Shown: positions 10,526-24,897 of the stretch, piece by piece
How the letters are laid out: each line of letters opens with the position of its first letter
Numbering within the stretch: the stretch's first letter is position 1
Assembly (NCBI RefSeq): GCF_016859285.1
Contig: NC_053408.1
Span: forward strand, 10,245,213 to 10,309,212
Origin: Xiphias gladius
Taxonomy: Eukaryota; Chordata; Actinopteri; Istiophoriformes; Xiphiidae
DNA: 64,000 bases
Direction of reading: 5' to 3'
Notes under the pieces: model-generated
Database searches by the model: none
Seen by the model: only the letters and a program-made list of their open reading frames with translations
What the model was told of the DNA's origin: nothing
Translations under genes and position numbers: made by a program

Positions 10526-13500
10526 CCCTATCAACTTTATAAGGTGATAATATGTTAATGTTGTGCTTACAGCTTGTTTCTGTCACCCCCGGGTTTTTCA
10601 AAAATGCATGTCCAGCCGACCTCTTTACAGAACCAATACTGCCAGCTCAGCACAGCTGATATCAGCCTGCAAGAAAGTATGAGCCTGAAAATGTGTTTTA
10701 AAAATCCAAAAGCTCTGAAAGTAACCATTAGGTCTCTGGTATTGATTAACAACACTATCAATTCTCCACAGAAATATAAATTGGGTGTTCTGTGCGAGGA
10801 CATTAAGTATCTTAATCATTGCACTTTTAGCGTTTACTTACAGCCTGATCATTGTTAAATGTGTTTACTGTTAAGATCTGCATTTCAACCAAATAGTGCT
10901 TCGTATGGGGACTCTGGGCTCAGTGATGAAAAAGCAAAAATACCTTGAGACAGAGTGTGAGGCCAAGACGGACAGATGGACACCTATATGGAACGGGTGC
11001 AGCATATATACAGGTGTTATGTGTATGTGCTGCTGTCTGAATGTAGGCTTGTGTGTCACCTTCCCAGCACAAGTGCCCTAGTCCCTAATGATGGCGGTGT
11101 GCAGCGAGCTAACTACCCTCACAGTGGAGCGAGCCCCCAGGCTAGTGCCACATCTCTCCATCAAGGCCTGCCTTCATCCTGCTTTACACTGGGCCCTTTC
11201 CAAAGACACACACATACAGAGACAGAGAGAGAGAGAGAGAGCCAATGACAAATAATTCATATTATGGCCTGCCTGAAAGTTTGCCACACTACCTCATTAA
11301 GCAGCCTATTGTAACTGGCTGACATTCTCTCAGCATAATAACATTCCTTGGTCGGGTTGTTTTTGAAGTGACATCTCACTAGAGGGAAACTAAATAAATA
11401 AATAAAAAAATAAAAAAAATACCCAGTTGTGCTATGTTGCTTTTCACCTTCAGAACTCTCAAGGTGATGCAACTTTAGCTGCCAGATATCAATAATGGAC
11501 CCCTGTTGTTTCTTGATATGGTACAAGGTCCAGCAATGACATATCAAATGAAGACAGAAATGTGGTTACTTGTGTCATTCGCACTGGAAAGAGCGGCTTT
11601 TTCCATTTTTAAGTACATTACGGATAACAGGGATACAATGTGACGAGGACAGGACCGAGGCAGCACATTGACAGTATTACGCATCTTCACATTAATTTTG
11701 ATCACTTAAATTTTAAGGCAAGGTCTTAACAGTCCGTCAGTTTATGAGTGTGTGGACAGCAAACGATCAAGGTTGAGGAGGTTTGTTTACATAACTGGCA
11801 TCACGTACTATATATCTGAATGTGCCAAGTGGAATATTATATTCCGTGTTAGGTAGGGCATATAACAAAACAATAACCTAAGCCTTCACCTTTCAGGCAA
11901 GGTAAGCAAACGAACTAAGGAAGCTCATAATGAATAAAAATTACTCACTCAGAGAGAGAGCATTTGATTATATACACATCTCAAGCTAATACAAATAAAT
12001 CCATCCTCCAGAATCTTGTGCCCATGTGGACTTCAAACACACACACACAGACACACACACACACACACACACACGAGAGAGAGAGAGAAAGATAGATTTA
12101 TTCGGTGTAATGAAGACACTATGGCTCTATCCAAACCTACATATTGAGTTTGATCTCCCACTTAGGGCTGCATTGATTTTTCCTCTTAGTCACACAGTCC
12201 AGCGTGCCGCTTCTGAGACACAAATGAAAATTAGTCTGTTTAATTTAGTCTGCAAAATTTACAATGGGCAAACAGAGAGGCAGGCTGGGTAGGAAAGCAG
12301 GAGAAGGAGTGCAGGCGGGCATTCAGGGACTGGGGTGTATGGCTTGATGAGGGTGTGGAGAGGAGGTAAATGAATATGCACCTTTGATGTGCTCCATGTG
12401 TGCTCACACAGCAGCAAATGGCAGAATAGCAACAGTATGGGAGTTAGTTTTGTTTTTGTTTGTTTTTTTCTGAGTGGCAATCAGTCAGTTCAGAGGTGCT
12501 GAGCTCCTGGCGAGCCTACAAGGCATGTGGCTAGGTGCTCTCTGTCCTGGGGGCGAGACGGGGAGAGCTCTGACTTAGCTCTGACTTTTCCGGGGCATCA
12601 ACGAGGCATGGGAGAGGAAGAAGAAACTTTCTCAGCAAAGTGAAAGAGGGGGGGGGGATCATCCAAGTGAGGCAGGCTTGAAGTTAAAGCACTGACGAGC
12701 ACTTCAATCTTCACTTCAGTCTCGACAAGTATGCCAAACATGGATTTTGCATAAACACACAGCACTTCAGAGGCAGACATAGAGATAAAGATGAAGTTAT
12801 TCGAATAACAAAAGGGAAAATGAGAAGAAGATGGAAGGCGAACCCCCAGACATGAGGAAAGATGGAAGACAACCCTTGCTAAGTTGGATTCTGCGGCTGT
12901 CTTCCATCTCCCTCAGCAGATAGCAGGAATGATAGCGAAGCATGTTCCAGCGTCCTATAATGAAGTCCAGATGCATAAATCCAGCTCTGCTCCTCATCAT
13001 CACAGGCTGCGACCTTGGGAAAACTACCTCAGCTCTGGGCCTTTTCTTATATTTACAGAATGCTGGAGAAACACAGCAACCAGGCTCGCTGTTTAGGGAT
13101 TAGGAGCAAAAGAATCCCACAGAAAAAAACATCTCAAATGACAAAAGGCCGCGTATCTGTCCTCTGTTAATCCTGAATTAATGGAGTGGCTTGTGTCCTC
13201 CTCCCTTTAACAGTATTCTTCCTGCATGAGAGGTGATGCTACTGAGCTGATCCTGACCTATCCCATGTAATTACACAGCACTGTCAATGTGAAAACGTGA
13301 CACACAAAGATCTACTCGCGTATACAGCTGCATGAACACTCTCCTGTTATGCGCAAAGGGCTGACCCTGATGCAGAAAACATCTAAAAGATAAAAATATC
13401 CGATTTTTAAAATCACCAGTATATAACCAAGTAGTAGCAAATAGGCAAAATTTACTTAAAATCAGATTATAAGCACAAAATCAAAACATACTGAGTAGTC

Positions 13501-16500
13501 TGTCCTCAAAGCTGTGAATAAGTAAACAGGCCCAGAATGGCCTTACAGATAACCACTTGCCACTGAATTGGAGGAAAGAAAGAGAACACGGTAGATAAAA
13601 TGCTGTGTGACAACTTAACAGTGATATAAGGAGAGTGACGCAGTAATGCACTAGTTACAGAACTGGATTAAAAACAACTCCGTAAGTAATAAGAAGTGCT
13701 TTTTAGTTGCCTGAAGAAAAATCTTGAGTAGCCCCCTAAAATAAATCCTCAAATACTGCTCCAATTTTCCTATAAGGTACTGAATATAGCCCTGGAGAAG
13801 AAGCAGTCGTCAGTTAGTATTCCTGAGCCCCTGCGAAATTCAACAGTCTCAATCACTTTGCCTGAGTATATACTTAACAAGTTGGTTTCATCCCAAGGCT
13901 GACAATGGGAGCAGATTGTGTTTTTGTACTGCATATTACTTCTTATTACCTCTTTTAGTGATGGGAGATTAGAGAGCACAAGACACACTGATGTGGCTGA
14001 GAATAGCAGGTAAAGACATTTCACTGATTTTCAACTCCTCAGTCAAGTGCAATGTATCATAACTTCAGTGGCGCACACTCACTGTATGAAACAAAAGTGG
14101 TGTAAAAGTGGGACGGCAAGTCTCATCGAGTAGACACAATTACAGTGTTGAGGAAATGCTGTGAGCATCGGATGTAAGACAAGAGAGCCATTTTAAAGGA
14201 GATTAGTGCTGACACCTCCCTGTGTCTCAGCGTGCAGTGATCACACTGCACCAGCTACTGTGTGTGGGAGGCCTTTTGTCACTTGTACCATTCAAAGTGG
14301 GAGAGGGAAAACAAGCGATGGGATGACACCCAGTCGCCTCCAATAGATCAAAACCAAGCTAATAAGCCAGGATGCTCAAATTAACAGTGAGGCCTCTTGT
14401 TTAACTCAGCTGCTTGACTTCCTCAGAGTAGGCACATCAGCTACGCAGGTACATTTAAATCCATATGAGGACGAGACTTTGGAAATAATGACTGCACTCA
14501 GCGTCATCGGGAAAAGAATTTGGGAGGAAAGCAGATAACAAAAGCTATTTTCTGTCAACATACGTCCATGCTAAAAATCTACACTGGATGTGCATGACTC
14601 ACAATAAAAAAACTGTAACACAACAATTGATAACAGATGCGGTATAATGTAGTTCAGCTAAGGTGGAGGCATATTAAGAGGCCAGTCATCCACTTAAAGA
14701 ACCTTGGAGTAAAGCACATGAGGCCCTCCCTTTGCAACAATAATCCATCTCCATTCTATCCCTGAAGAGGCTTGTTGAAAATTAATTTGGCCTGGTCAAC
14801 AGTCAATAACATGCTCCCCAGAGACTGGCAGTTTAACCCCCATACTGCTCAGTGTATTAGAGCACGCACACACACACACACTCAAGTCCACATTCCACTC
14901 AGCTGCCTCTCAATAGTAAGAGGAAATTATTATTGACCAAATTTCTGAGCTTAATGTACCCAAGTCTCACCCTCCAGGCAATCCACTCTCGCCTCTTCCA
15001 CCACGCTTTTATCATGTTGTCATGTTGTCTTTTATTCATGTTCCATTTTAGACGAGAATTCTTCAGTGACAAGAGACAATGATGAGGACCGTGCTGGGAA
15101 AGTCATTATAGAGGTGGCCAATGTGATCATTTTATCTCAAGAGATTAACATCCATAAATAATGGTTTTATTTAACACTAGGTACAATATGGTTTGTTTGA
15201 AAACTACAGCTTGTATGAGATTTTTCAAACAAGGGGTTGGCGATACAGTGTGTTCAAAATCAATATTATGATAATAATGAGATTATTTTTTCCAATAGTG
15301 ACGTGGAAAATGTATGCCAAATCAAACATTAATGTTTAATGCAGTGAGTTCCACAGTATCACGTCAGCCAAATCTCTCACACATGCATACAACACCTTAT
15401 TTGGTTTGTGTTAAATTCTAATCTGCAGACGAATTTGCAAATATTAATTTAGACAACAGAACTTTGTGAATGATAGCACATTATGATCACACCGTCATGA
15501 CACAATTCCACTCAAAGTTGATAAATGATTAAAATGAATTTTTGCCCTGCCTATTGTCTGTGTAAGTGTTGAAGCTTCAAGATAGATTGACATGCCCTGC
15601 ATAGCCTTTTCAAATGCAAAAAAAGAAGAGAAAAAAACACTGCACTGACCTGAAGTTCTTAAGACCACTTGTTACACTCCTGTATATTCATTTTAGATCA
15701 CACAAAGTACCTGACAATGCTGCTGTCAGCTTTGAGTTTGGCCATTCACAGTAGACAGCGTTTGACGTTACAGATTTTTTTCTCATGTTTTGCTGGAAAG
15801 TGCACCAGATACGTTTTTAGAGCAGTCAGCTATTTTCAGTGCTCAAGTTCAGTGTTTGCAGACACCGGTATGAGGCAATTCCGCAAAGGAAAAACACAAT
15901 AGCTTATACTGTCCAGTGTGTGTGTTCCTCCATAAAGTAGACATTGTGATTCATCCCTAAGGGTCACCCTAAAAAAACACATCTCTGTCTACTGACTGAG
16001 GCAACAGCCAGTAAAAGTGTTGCAATTCCCTTGAAAAATTTGGGACACTTACATCAGAACATTTTCTTCAACTATTATCTTTTCCAAGACTGAAAACGAT
16101 CTCCAGTGACAAAACTCCTGACTGTCTTGTTAAATATAAGAGCAGAGTACAGTTAATTTACATGGATCATAATATAATTAAGAGTAAGACTGAAAGTTGA
16201 TAAAGCTTTAGTCGAAAATGAGACAGAAAAACATTATAATATTGTGGATATCAAGAAATAGCTTTACAATTCCCAGTACTTCTCATTTACTCACAGTTGA
16301 GTAGGGACACGCAGTATTTTTTTTAGTTAGTAATATAAGGAATCAAAAGAGTGATTAATCGGGTACTTCTACGCAATAATCCTTTCTTATCTTACCTTGT
16401 GGAAACAATTAAAACTGAAATGAAACAGACATTGGTAAATATCTTTTCAAAGTGTAAACACTTGTTTTTCACCTGAGCTTCTCAGCATTGTGGAAGAAAA

Positions 16501-19500
16501 TAAAAAGGCTTTTCTCTAACTCTTTTGGTGCCAACTACTCATCACCAATACAGCGCCCTGGATCTATTGATAACAAGACTGTGCTTCTCCAACTCACCTC
16601 CTCAGAGAGGAAAACTACAAGCCCCTGAACATTTGGTGCTGCTGAGATATGTGTAGAGGAGCACACATGAGCCATTTTGTCAGAGCAAGTGGTGAGGGTT
16701 TGGTGGTGAGTGAAGACACTAGAGGAGAAGCGCCTGTATTGAGGTTGAGAAAGAGTGAGAGAGAAAAGAGAAAATGGGGCTCAACCCCCCCACATCAAAG
16801 CTCTTCCCTCCAGCGGTGTCTTGTGATATTTATTTATTGAGATGATTTTGCCAGAAACCCAGTGGCCTGGCTGTGCCCCCCCACTCTTTGATATGTTGCT
16901 TGGTTCTTAGCTAGCTGTCCTCAGAGAAAGAGGGGTCGCGGGGTCAGCCAAAGAGACCCCCAGAGGAAAAAACATGGCTCACAGAGTACACCTAGAAACA
17001 CCACACACCATACCATATACACGTACACACACAAACAGCACACCAGATGATGCACGGGGAAAGAAGGGGGGTGGTGGTGGTGGTGGGGGATCAGGCATTG
17101 ATTATTATTAAAGGGCCAATGATTTGTTTCCTCCACCATTTGGAGGAACACGGCTCACATCTAAATGAATATCAGATTAACACCTTGAAGTCATTACAGC
17201 GCTCTCTTGATTGTCATGTTCAGTTCATGCACCAGAACAAGCTGGACACATCATAACAAAAACAATACGCTGAAGTGTGATGAAGCTCGAGAGATTCTTC
17301 TTTCATGTGTGTGTCTAGTGGATAAAGAACAAACAGCCCCAGGGTTCATTTGTCTCATTAAAATGTCCAAATACAAAACACGTTGACACCTTGTAATGGG
17401 ATAACCACACACGTATACATGCTTTGCACACACAAACACGGCAGTCAAAAGATCACTTGTACATCGGTCACATTACAGAAGTCAAGCGAGGCCTCTTGTA
17501 ACCAGAGGAAGCTTCCTTTATGGTCAAGAAAATTGTCAAGTGCTGCTAGGAAAGCTAAGATTAGCTGCAGCTGAGAGCCAAGGAGGGCAAGCCCGATCCA
17601 GTAGGTCCAGGTGGAAGCCATTTGTTAGCACCATGTCATTTACAGTATAAAATAGCCTGGTGATGGACCTGGAGTGGTATGTTTATAGGCCAAATAATTT
17701 CCATGGAATAGTAAATCACAGTCAGGGAAAGAGATGTGAACTCTTTAAAACATCAGCTGGACTAGACAAGCCAGCAAGACTTTTCTTTTCAGGTTTGGAT
17801 TGCACAACAGTTTTTCTGCAGTCATTTGGGGTGTGATCATGGGAATTCAGCATGTGGACTTTCGTTTTTTTACCTCTAAGTGTAGACCTACACCCATTGC
17901 TGGCTCAAGTTCAAAAGTCATGTTTACGAAGGAAAGAAATGCATGCAAATCTAAGGTTATAGTCAACAATACTGTACAAATCTTAGACACAAAACAACAG
18001 TGGAATCCATGCATACTGATGTTTTTTTACGATTTATTTTGGCAGTCACTAACTCTGATTAAGGAAGGAGGGAGGACCCCTGTCAATGTGCCCCCGTGTC
18101 AGAGTCGTCCACAGAGAATTCACAAAGTGCAGCGGGGAGCCGCTCCTCACAGCACCACGGGTTGTAATTTCAGCCACAGGGGAGGGCATGCTCATCTTTT
18201 TTGCGTGACAGATCTCCAACATAATGCATTGTCAAATAATTCTTAATATGGGGAGTGTGACACGATGGCCGCATTCTCAATATTCAGATTTGCTCTGGCT
18301 CATAAACTCAGCCGCCACAGTGTGCCATTGGCCCATCAATCAAGACATCTCCACCTCTCCCCCATCTCCTCCGACTCTTCTTCACCTGTCAGCCCATTTG
18401 AATATGAGTTGGCGCTTGGATGGCTTCCTCAAAATAAGCCACTGGGAGAACAAGGCCTGGCAAAGCTGTTTACACATGTAGGAATTTTGATTGAGGAATA
18501 TGCAGAGCTCTCCTGTGCCAATGGATGGGACAACCCTTCTCACCCCAGTCAAAAGGGCCTCTCCAGACTTATTTACACATAATAGGTACATTGCATCATC
18601 TTGTGGCAAAAGTCAAGGTTTTTTATAAATCCTTTGAATATGTGTCTCTATTGTTGACACTGATTGTTTGAACAGGCTTTTAAAAAATTCCTTGGCAAAC
18701 ACGATGGCTAGACATGAAAGCCTTGACAGTGTTTGCTCTAGTTTGATGATAAGAATAAACACTGACAGAAAATATCAAGGACTGACAATCACTGCCCATC
18801 TTTCTTAGTCTCCCCTTCAATAACTCTCCATTTAGACACCCCCTATAATTGAACTTGTGTAAACAATAATCCATCTAAAAGCAGAAGGGCCATTTAACAC
18901 AGACTGATTGTCTGTGTGTAAGGGTAAACAAACAGAGTGCCACTGGATCTGTCATGGCTTAGACCCCTCCAGATAAAGATGGATGGGGGAGTGGAAAGGA
19001 GGGAGGGGGCCGAGGGACTGGGACAGGCAGTAAAGAGCCACGTCAACTGCTCTCCCTCCTCATGCATTAAATTCAAACGAGGCTGGTGCACAAAACTCTC
19101 ACTGATCAATTGTAAGCAAAAGCGAGTGGAGGAAGTGGAGGTAGAGGAAGGGGTTGGGGGACGTGCTTGGCTCTGCTTTGGCATACATGATCAGCACATT
19201 GGGCTAAATGATGTCATCCATCAGGATGGACACAGCAATTTGCCATCTATTTCCTCATCAATCAAACTTGAGCGTTCGTACAAGGGGGTGGGATATGTTT
19301 ATGTATGTGTGTCTTCTAGAGACAGAGAGGCTTTGGCAATTTCCAGACTTTACCTGAAAGGCATTAAGTGGCCTCAACAGAGTGCAGTAACCTGCTCCAC
19401 TGATCTTTTGTCCATGAGTAAGATTTACAGTCTGTTTTGAATTAAACTTTATGGATCCAATGCTCAGTGGTTTGTTTTTTTTTCCGGCAAAATTCCATGT

Positions 19501-20494
19501 TTTTTCCCCCCAATAAAGTTCTTATGCCATTGTGAAATACACAAATCTAGTTTAATTCCCTCTGAGTCATTATATGCAATAATTTAAACTTTGCTAGAGA
19601 AGACAGAAGACTTTTTGGTTTTATCTTTTTTTTTTTTTTTTTCCCAAACAGCCTACATGATGGCTTCTCTCTCTCCCTTCCTTCCTTGCTCTCAGTAACT
19701 TCAGAGCATTCAAATGTTGAGCTGTTTTGAAATCAATGTGCCTTTAGCTCTTGAAAATACTTATATTTCATATAACATTCTGTAACTGACCACTAGATAG
19801 TATCCCGGCTTAATTCCCCAAAGAGCCCCTTAAATACATTTAATCCTAACTTTAGAAAAAAAAAAAAAATCTATTATCAACAGCTATTTAGCCGCTGGCA
19901 CAATTCCATACACTTTTAAACCTGCAGCATTTTGACTGCCTCTGAAAAATGCCATTCAGAATCCTGTTAGTCTCAGTTACTACTGCAAGATTCGGTCTTA
20001 AAATACCTAAGATTTTAGAGGAATTACTTATCATGAAACTAACTTGAGTGGCTTCAGCGGAAACATTTTGGGGAAAAAAATGCCCCTTACATAAACTAAT
20101 TCATAAACTGGATTAACAGTGCTGGACGATTTTCCCTGGGCCTCTCTGATTGCTGAAATTGCTGATTAACAGTATTTCCTCTTACATATTACCTGTTGGA
20201 TCAAGACTAGTTTATTCTCAGCACATTTTCAGTCTTATCTTAGGAAGCAGATATTCTAACAACTGGGCCTCTCCCAAATGGAAAATACAGTAGATGTCAA
20301 GTTTTGATTATAAATATAGCATTCAATATCTCAGATATTAAACCAGATATGTGGTTTGATATGTGTTTTTTGTTGTGGTTTTTTTTTTTTTTTACATTAT
20401 AGAATAAGTATTTGATCTGATACATGCAGGGATGACTTCTTATGTGTGAATAAGACCTCAGCCTGAGACACTTTTGGTCATTTCAGAGTCTAGA
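10526..20494. other. intergenic, no gene seen
   Basis: About 10 kb without a recognisable exon on either strand. It contains GA repeats (11223-11241), an A/T simple stretch (11391-11420), a CA-GA compound microsatellite (12036-12090), a G run near 12648-12657, a CA run (14866-14881), a GGT run (17064-17088) and a T17 run (19626-19642). Segments around 18210-18420 and 18890-19240 are non-repetitive and mixed in base composition, with homeodomain- and forkhead-like words (for example GTAAACAAAC). They look like candidate conserved non-coding elements, unproven without alignment. Confidence 0.6.
12036..12090. repeat. compound microsatellite (CA)n-(GA)n
   Basis: Alternating CA with one G interruption, passing directly into alternating GA. 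Confidence 0.95.
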
Positions 20495-20512
20495 CTAAAG
20501 GTCAACGGTATT

Positions 20513-20570
20513 GAAAGACTTTTCTGTCAGGACCATTAAGCTTTGGAACAATGTGCCTGAGGAGATCGGG
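20513..20570 (+). pseudogene. fossil fragment of a LINE-type retrotransposon ORF, frameshifted
   Basis: Two adjacent reading frames give KTFLSGPL (20515-20538) and LWNNVPEEIG (20541-20570). Together these resemble the KTFLSWPLRLWNSLPEEI block seen in many fish retrotransposon polymerase-like ORFs. The shift between frames shows the copy is dead. Sequence downstream to about 20600 (CTTTCCCAAAAGCA) resembles a different fish repeat end, so this may be a nested or chimeric remnant. Confidence 0.5.
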
Positions 20571-22928
20571 GCCTGCTTTCCCAAAAGCAACTCAGCCCGA
20601 GGACCACCTTTGCCCACTGGCCAATAGTTGAACCATGCTGATCATGGCAGGGAGACGCCTCTGGGAATCCCAGCAGATAGCAGAAAGACTGTTAGGTAGG
20701 ATGAAATCACAGAAGAAAACATTTATAGACATTTAACTAAAAATGCTCAGTAATAACTTAATTAAAATTGCTTCAATTTGATTTGCCAAGAGGAATCACT
20801 TTACTTGGAGTCTGATCTAGATAACTGAAATTACACTTAGGCTTTCTGTACAGGACTGATATACTACCGTACAGTATTTCAGTATTTCAGTATTTTCAGG
20901 GCATGACATACAAAGACCTAGCATTTAGTACAGACAAGGTACACTAAGTGATAGTATGACAACAGAGTTTACACAATGTACTTAAACTCATACATTCAAG
21001 GGCAAATACATATGTGCTTTACTATATTTCAACTGTTTATGTTTGGGTATTGAACTTTTTTTTTTACTAGTATTTCAAACTACTAACAGCCTTAAACTGT
21101 TAGGGTTAACTTGTTTCTGTTTTTATTTCTTCTTCTTTTGAGTTCCTCTTTTAGTCTTTCTTCTGCATCCCCTTCTGACTATTATTAGTACAACTACTGC
21201 TTTTACTAGTTTTGTTATTACTACCATTACTAATAATCCATTTCTCAACAATCTCATGGCCATTATGTGACCCAACAGCCCAGAACAACCACCACTCTCT
21301 CCCTCATCACTTTCCTCTTCTTACATTGTTGAGATAATGGTCTTGTCCCCCCTGGGGAGAGAGAGAGCCACTGGTCTTCTCTGGGACTGGAGAAGATCAA
21401 GTTCACCTCATTATTAACCTACACACCCCTTTTGACCTCTCCAGCACCCACCCACCAGGCAGCAACATGTGCATCTCATTGTGGGAGGACTCATCGGCCC
21501 CCTTTTCCCCCCTGCCTGCCTTGTCTGGCTCCCGTGGAGATCCAGAGCTGATTTATAGGCCTAACAGATTGGTCCCTGGTGACTCGGGTGCAAAATTTGA
21601 CGTATGACTAAAGGTTGGCACAAGTGCCTCTTGCATGTTGGCTGAACAGGCTGAGTCAGAGTGATTTAGGTCTTCTCTGTTTTAAGTCGGACTGGGGAAT
21701 TCATGGTTTTAGAAAATGTGAAAAAGTCAACAATCTTTTGCTGTGTTCTATGTCACTTGTGCAGCAGCAGCTGCAAATCCTAGGTGAAAATGTCCTCAGG
21801 CACATCACCTTTATTGGATAAGTAAAACCATTTACATACTTGGCTATTTCCTAAATACAATCTAATCAAAAATATTATTCTTGCCATTTTTCAGGAGGAA
21901 CAACACATTTTCAGTAAACCCTGGAGAGGTAAAAGTTTAAGCTTTTGAAAATCTGTAATGTGCATAAACCCAAAAATAATCAGGTCTCTGCCTTTCCTTT
22001 CACATTTATTTATTCACTCACACATTTATTCCTCAATAGGCCTGTATGGAAAGGTTTTTATTGCATGTTAATTGTGAAAAATTATAAGACAGATGGTGAA
22101 TTCCTGCAAGGCCCAAGTGTGTTGTGCATTTCTGTGTTTGCATGATGGAGACTGTTTGAAATGTTGCGATCTTTCTGAGGTTAACTAAGCAAGCGAGTGC
22201 ATATCAGCTATTATAATGTGTAAGCTCATTTGATCCAGAATTTCACGATAGTGTAAACAAACATGCAACACACTTGTCTGACTTGTAGGGGAGACTTTAT
22301 TTACGTCGGTGAGCTTCACAGTGTACTGGGAAGTCATGGTAAGATAGGGTCTTTCTTCGATACTGACATAATGAATAGTGCACTATAATGGATATGTAAT
22401 GTCAGATTCATTACATTGTTACATTGGGACAAAATCAGAATCCAATTTCACAATGTTTATATTTAATCCTTTTTGAAATCTGCATTAAATTAAATTTGAA
22501 TTAAATTTAGAGAAATATCCACTGAGTGTTTTTACGTGGACTTTAATGGGTGGTATTTCTTAAACTCAGACATGCTTGGTACCGGAGCACAACAGATGAG
22601 ATACAAAACAGAAGGACAGAGGGCCGACAGTTTCTTAAAAGAATAAATATTCAAAAAGAACAAAAAGTAGAGGTACTGTACAAAACACACACAGGCACAC
22701 ACACACACATCAACACAGATTCTCTTTTTCTCGCTCTCTTTTTCACTCTCTTTGTCATCCAGTCTCAGTGCTAGCAAGAGTGCTGGCATCCACTCGGGCT
22801 GGGAGATGTTCTAAGACCTCTTCTTACTTTGTGCCAGCTCTGCTATACCCTAGTGGGTGTGCGTTTAAGTTTCCCCATCTGCTTCTGTTCACATTATCTA
22901 GCTCCAGGGCAGGCACCTTGCCTAAAAT

Positions 22929-22980
22929 ACACACACGCACACACATGCACTAACGCAGAGACACACACACACACACACAC
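22929..22980. repeat. interrupted (CA)n microsatellite
   Basis: Alternating CA with a short non-repeat interruption near 22945-22958. Confidence 0.9.
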
Positions 22981-24897
22981 TCAGAGTTTCATCTTTGTGC
23001 TGATGACGCAGTTTTACAGTTGTGTGAAGCCCACACACATAGCATAGCAGGGGTGTTTTTTTTTTTTTTTAATCTTTACCTTCCTTTTCTTTCTCGACAG
23101 AACAGGCGAAATCAAGAGGAAGTGCTGGCCTCTGGAGAGTGGAGGCCGCTAACTTCCTCTGAGCGTTGTGATCACTGGCTGCTCCTCCCTGGAGGTTAAA
23201 TCAGTGGTGGAGCTCAGAGGACGTAGGGGAGCAAACATCACTAGTGGTTCTGCTGTGAACGAGGGGCCAAATTTGCATCAGAGTTCTCCTTTTTTTTTTT
23301 TTTTTTTTAAAATACCTCAATCAAATCATATTCTTCAGCACTGGGTTGTGACTTTTGAGGTATGAGCAGGCAAAATAAAAGCTGCAGAAGCTTCAGATTA
23401 TTAAAGAACGCTGATTATGAATCGGGAAAATAAAGGAAGTGAGTAATAGATGAGAATGGTGTAAATGCCCAAAGTGATTTGCCATGTCACACTGTCACAT
23501 TAAAGCCTAACAGCGGCTATGTGACTTTTTTCCCCCAGAGCCATGTGATGTGGCTATGCTCTCTCTTTCTCTGCTATGACTGGTGCCATAAAAAGCTGAT
23601 TAAGCTGTCTCCTAAAGGGGTCAGAGGTCAAACCCATCCCGTCAAAAGCAGGCTGGTGGCGAGCCACAGGGAGCTGTTAGGGGCATGTGACCTGTTGATT
23701 GTCCGAAGTATGATGGACTGGGAGGGGGGCAGGGAGGATCCTGCAGTGTGTGGTTCCCATGGACTATCGAGGAAATCAGTGGCAACAAGAGGTGACTCGG
23801 GGTGGCTGAGCAACTCTGTCACCAGACGAAGCTCTTTTCTGAAACTGGGAGAGGAAAATAGAAGGATGAAAAAGAAGAAAGAGGGAGGAAAAATATGTCC
23901 AGCAGGGGGCCATTCTTCCAAGAATATTTTAGTTCAAAGAGGTAGTCGGACATCATTCAGAGAGATTTGAAAACACATCAGTGGAAGTTAAAAACAAAAG
24001 CACCATGAGGTAACTGGCACAATCACGTAGCCATTATGTAACAAACTATAAAAAAATCATGAAATGCTTTCGGCCCGTTCTGGAAGCATCATCTCTCCAA
24101 ATTTATGCATGCACTCTACTTCCACTTCTGCTAACAAAACCCCAGGGTCAAAGTCCAACAGGCCTCTGAGCATTGTCAGTGACGACACCTTCTTCACTGT
24201 GTATCTGTGTGAAAACCAAGAGACCCTGACAGCCACGCACCACCATCAAACAAACATTTATTTCCCCTTTGAAAAGAAGAGTCTTCACATGCTTAGTTTT
24301 CATGTTTCTTTCTGTTCCTTGGAAAACCTCATCTGGGCCCCCATGTTTCATGGCCAACGCAATGTTGTGTGTATGCCCGTCTGTCTGCTTCCCCTCTCTC
24401 ATATTGCTTTATGTTTGCTTATCTGTTTGCCTTTACTTATTCATATCTGCATTTTGGGTGCTCCTTTCTTGCCTCTTGATATTTGTCAATATGGGCTTGA
24501 CCTCAGCAAGCCAAGTCTCTCCTCTGAAGTGGGAGCTGGCGATAGCCTTGAAAACAGACCTTTAAATTAAACGAGGGAGAACACAGATTGTTGTATAATT
24601 CATCTGGACCCCCTGCCAAGGATCCTCTGTGCAATCGTGTTACTGTCTAGATTAGAATTTCCTTTTGTTGCCGCCTGTTTGTGTAATACACAATGTGGAT
24701 CCTGCCAGGGCCCAGTAAATTACCTCTTTAAACATTCATTTGCCTTAACCAAGAGGAAGGGGGAGAGGGAGCGGAGTGGAGAAAGGAAAAAACCTCTTGA
24801 TTTCACATACAATGAATAAGTTAATAAAAAGATTTTTCCCCTCTCCTGTGCACGCATTTTCTTTCTCCACACTTGAAATCATCCTTACCAAATCAAA

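Noticed and set aside
18593..18607. CTCF-like motif (GCCACAAGATGATGC, minus strand)
   Set aside because: It has a mismatch at a core position, so I left it out of the set.
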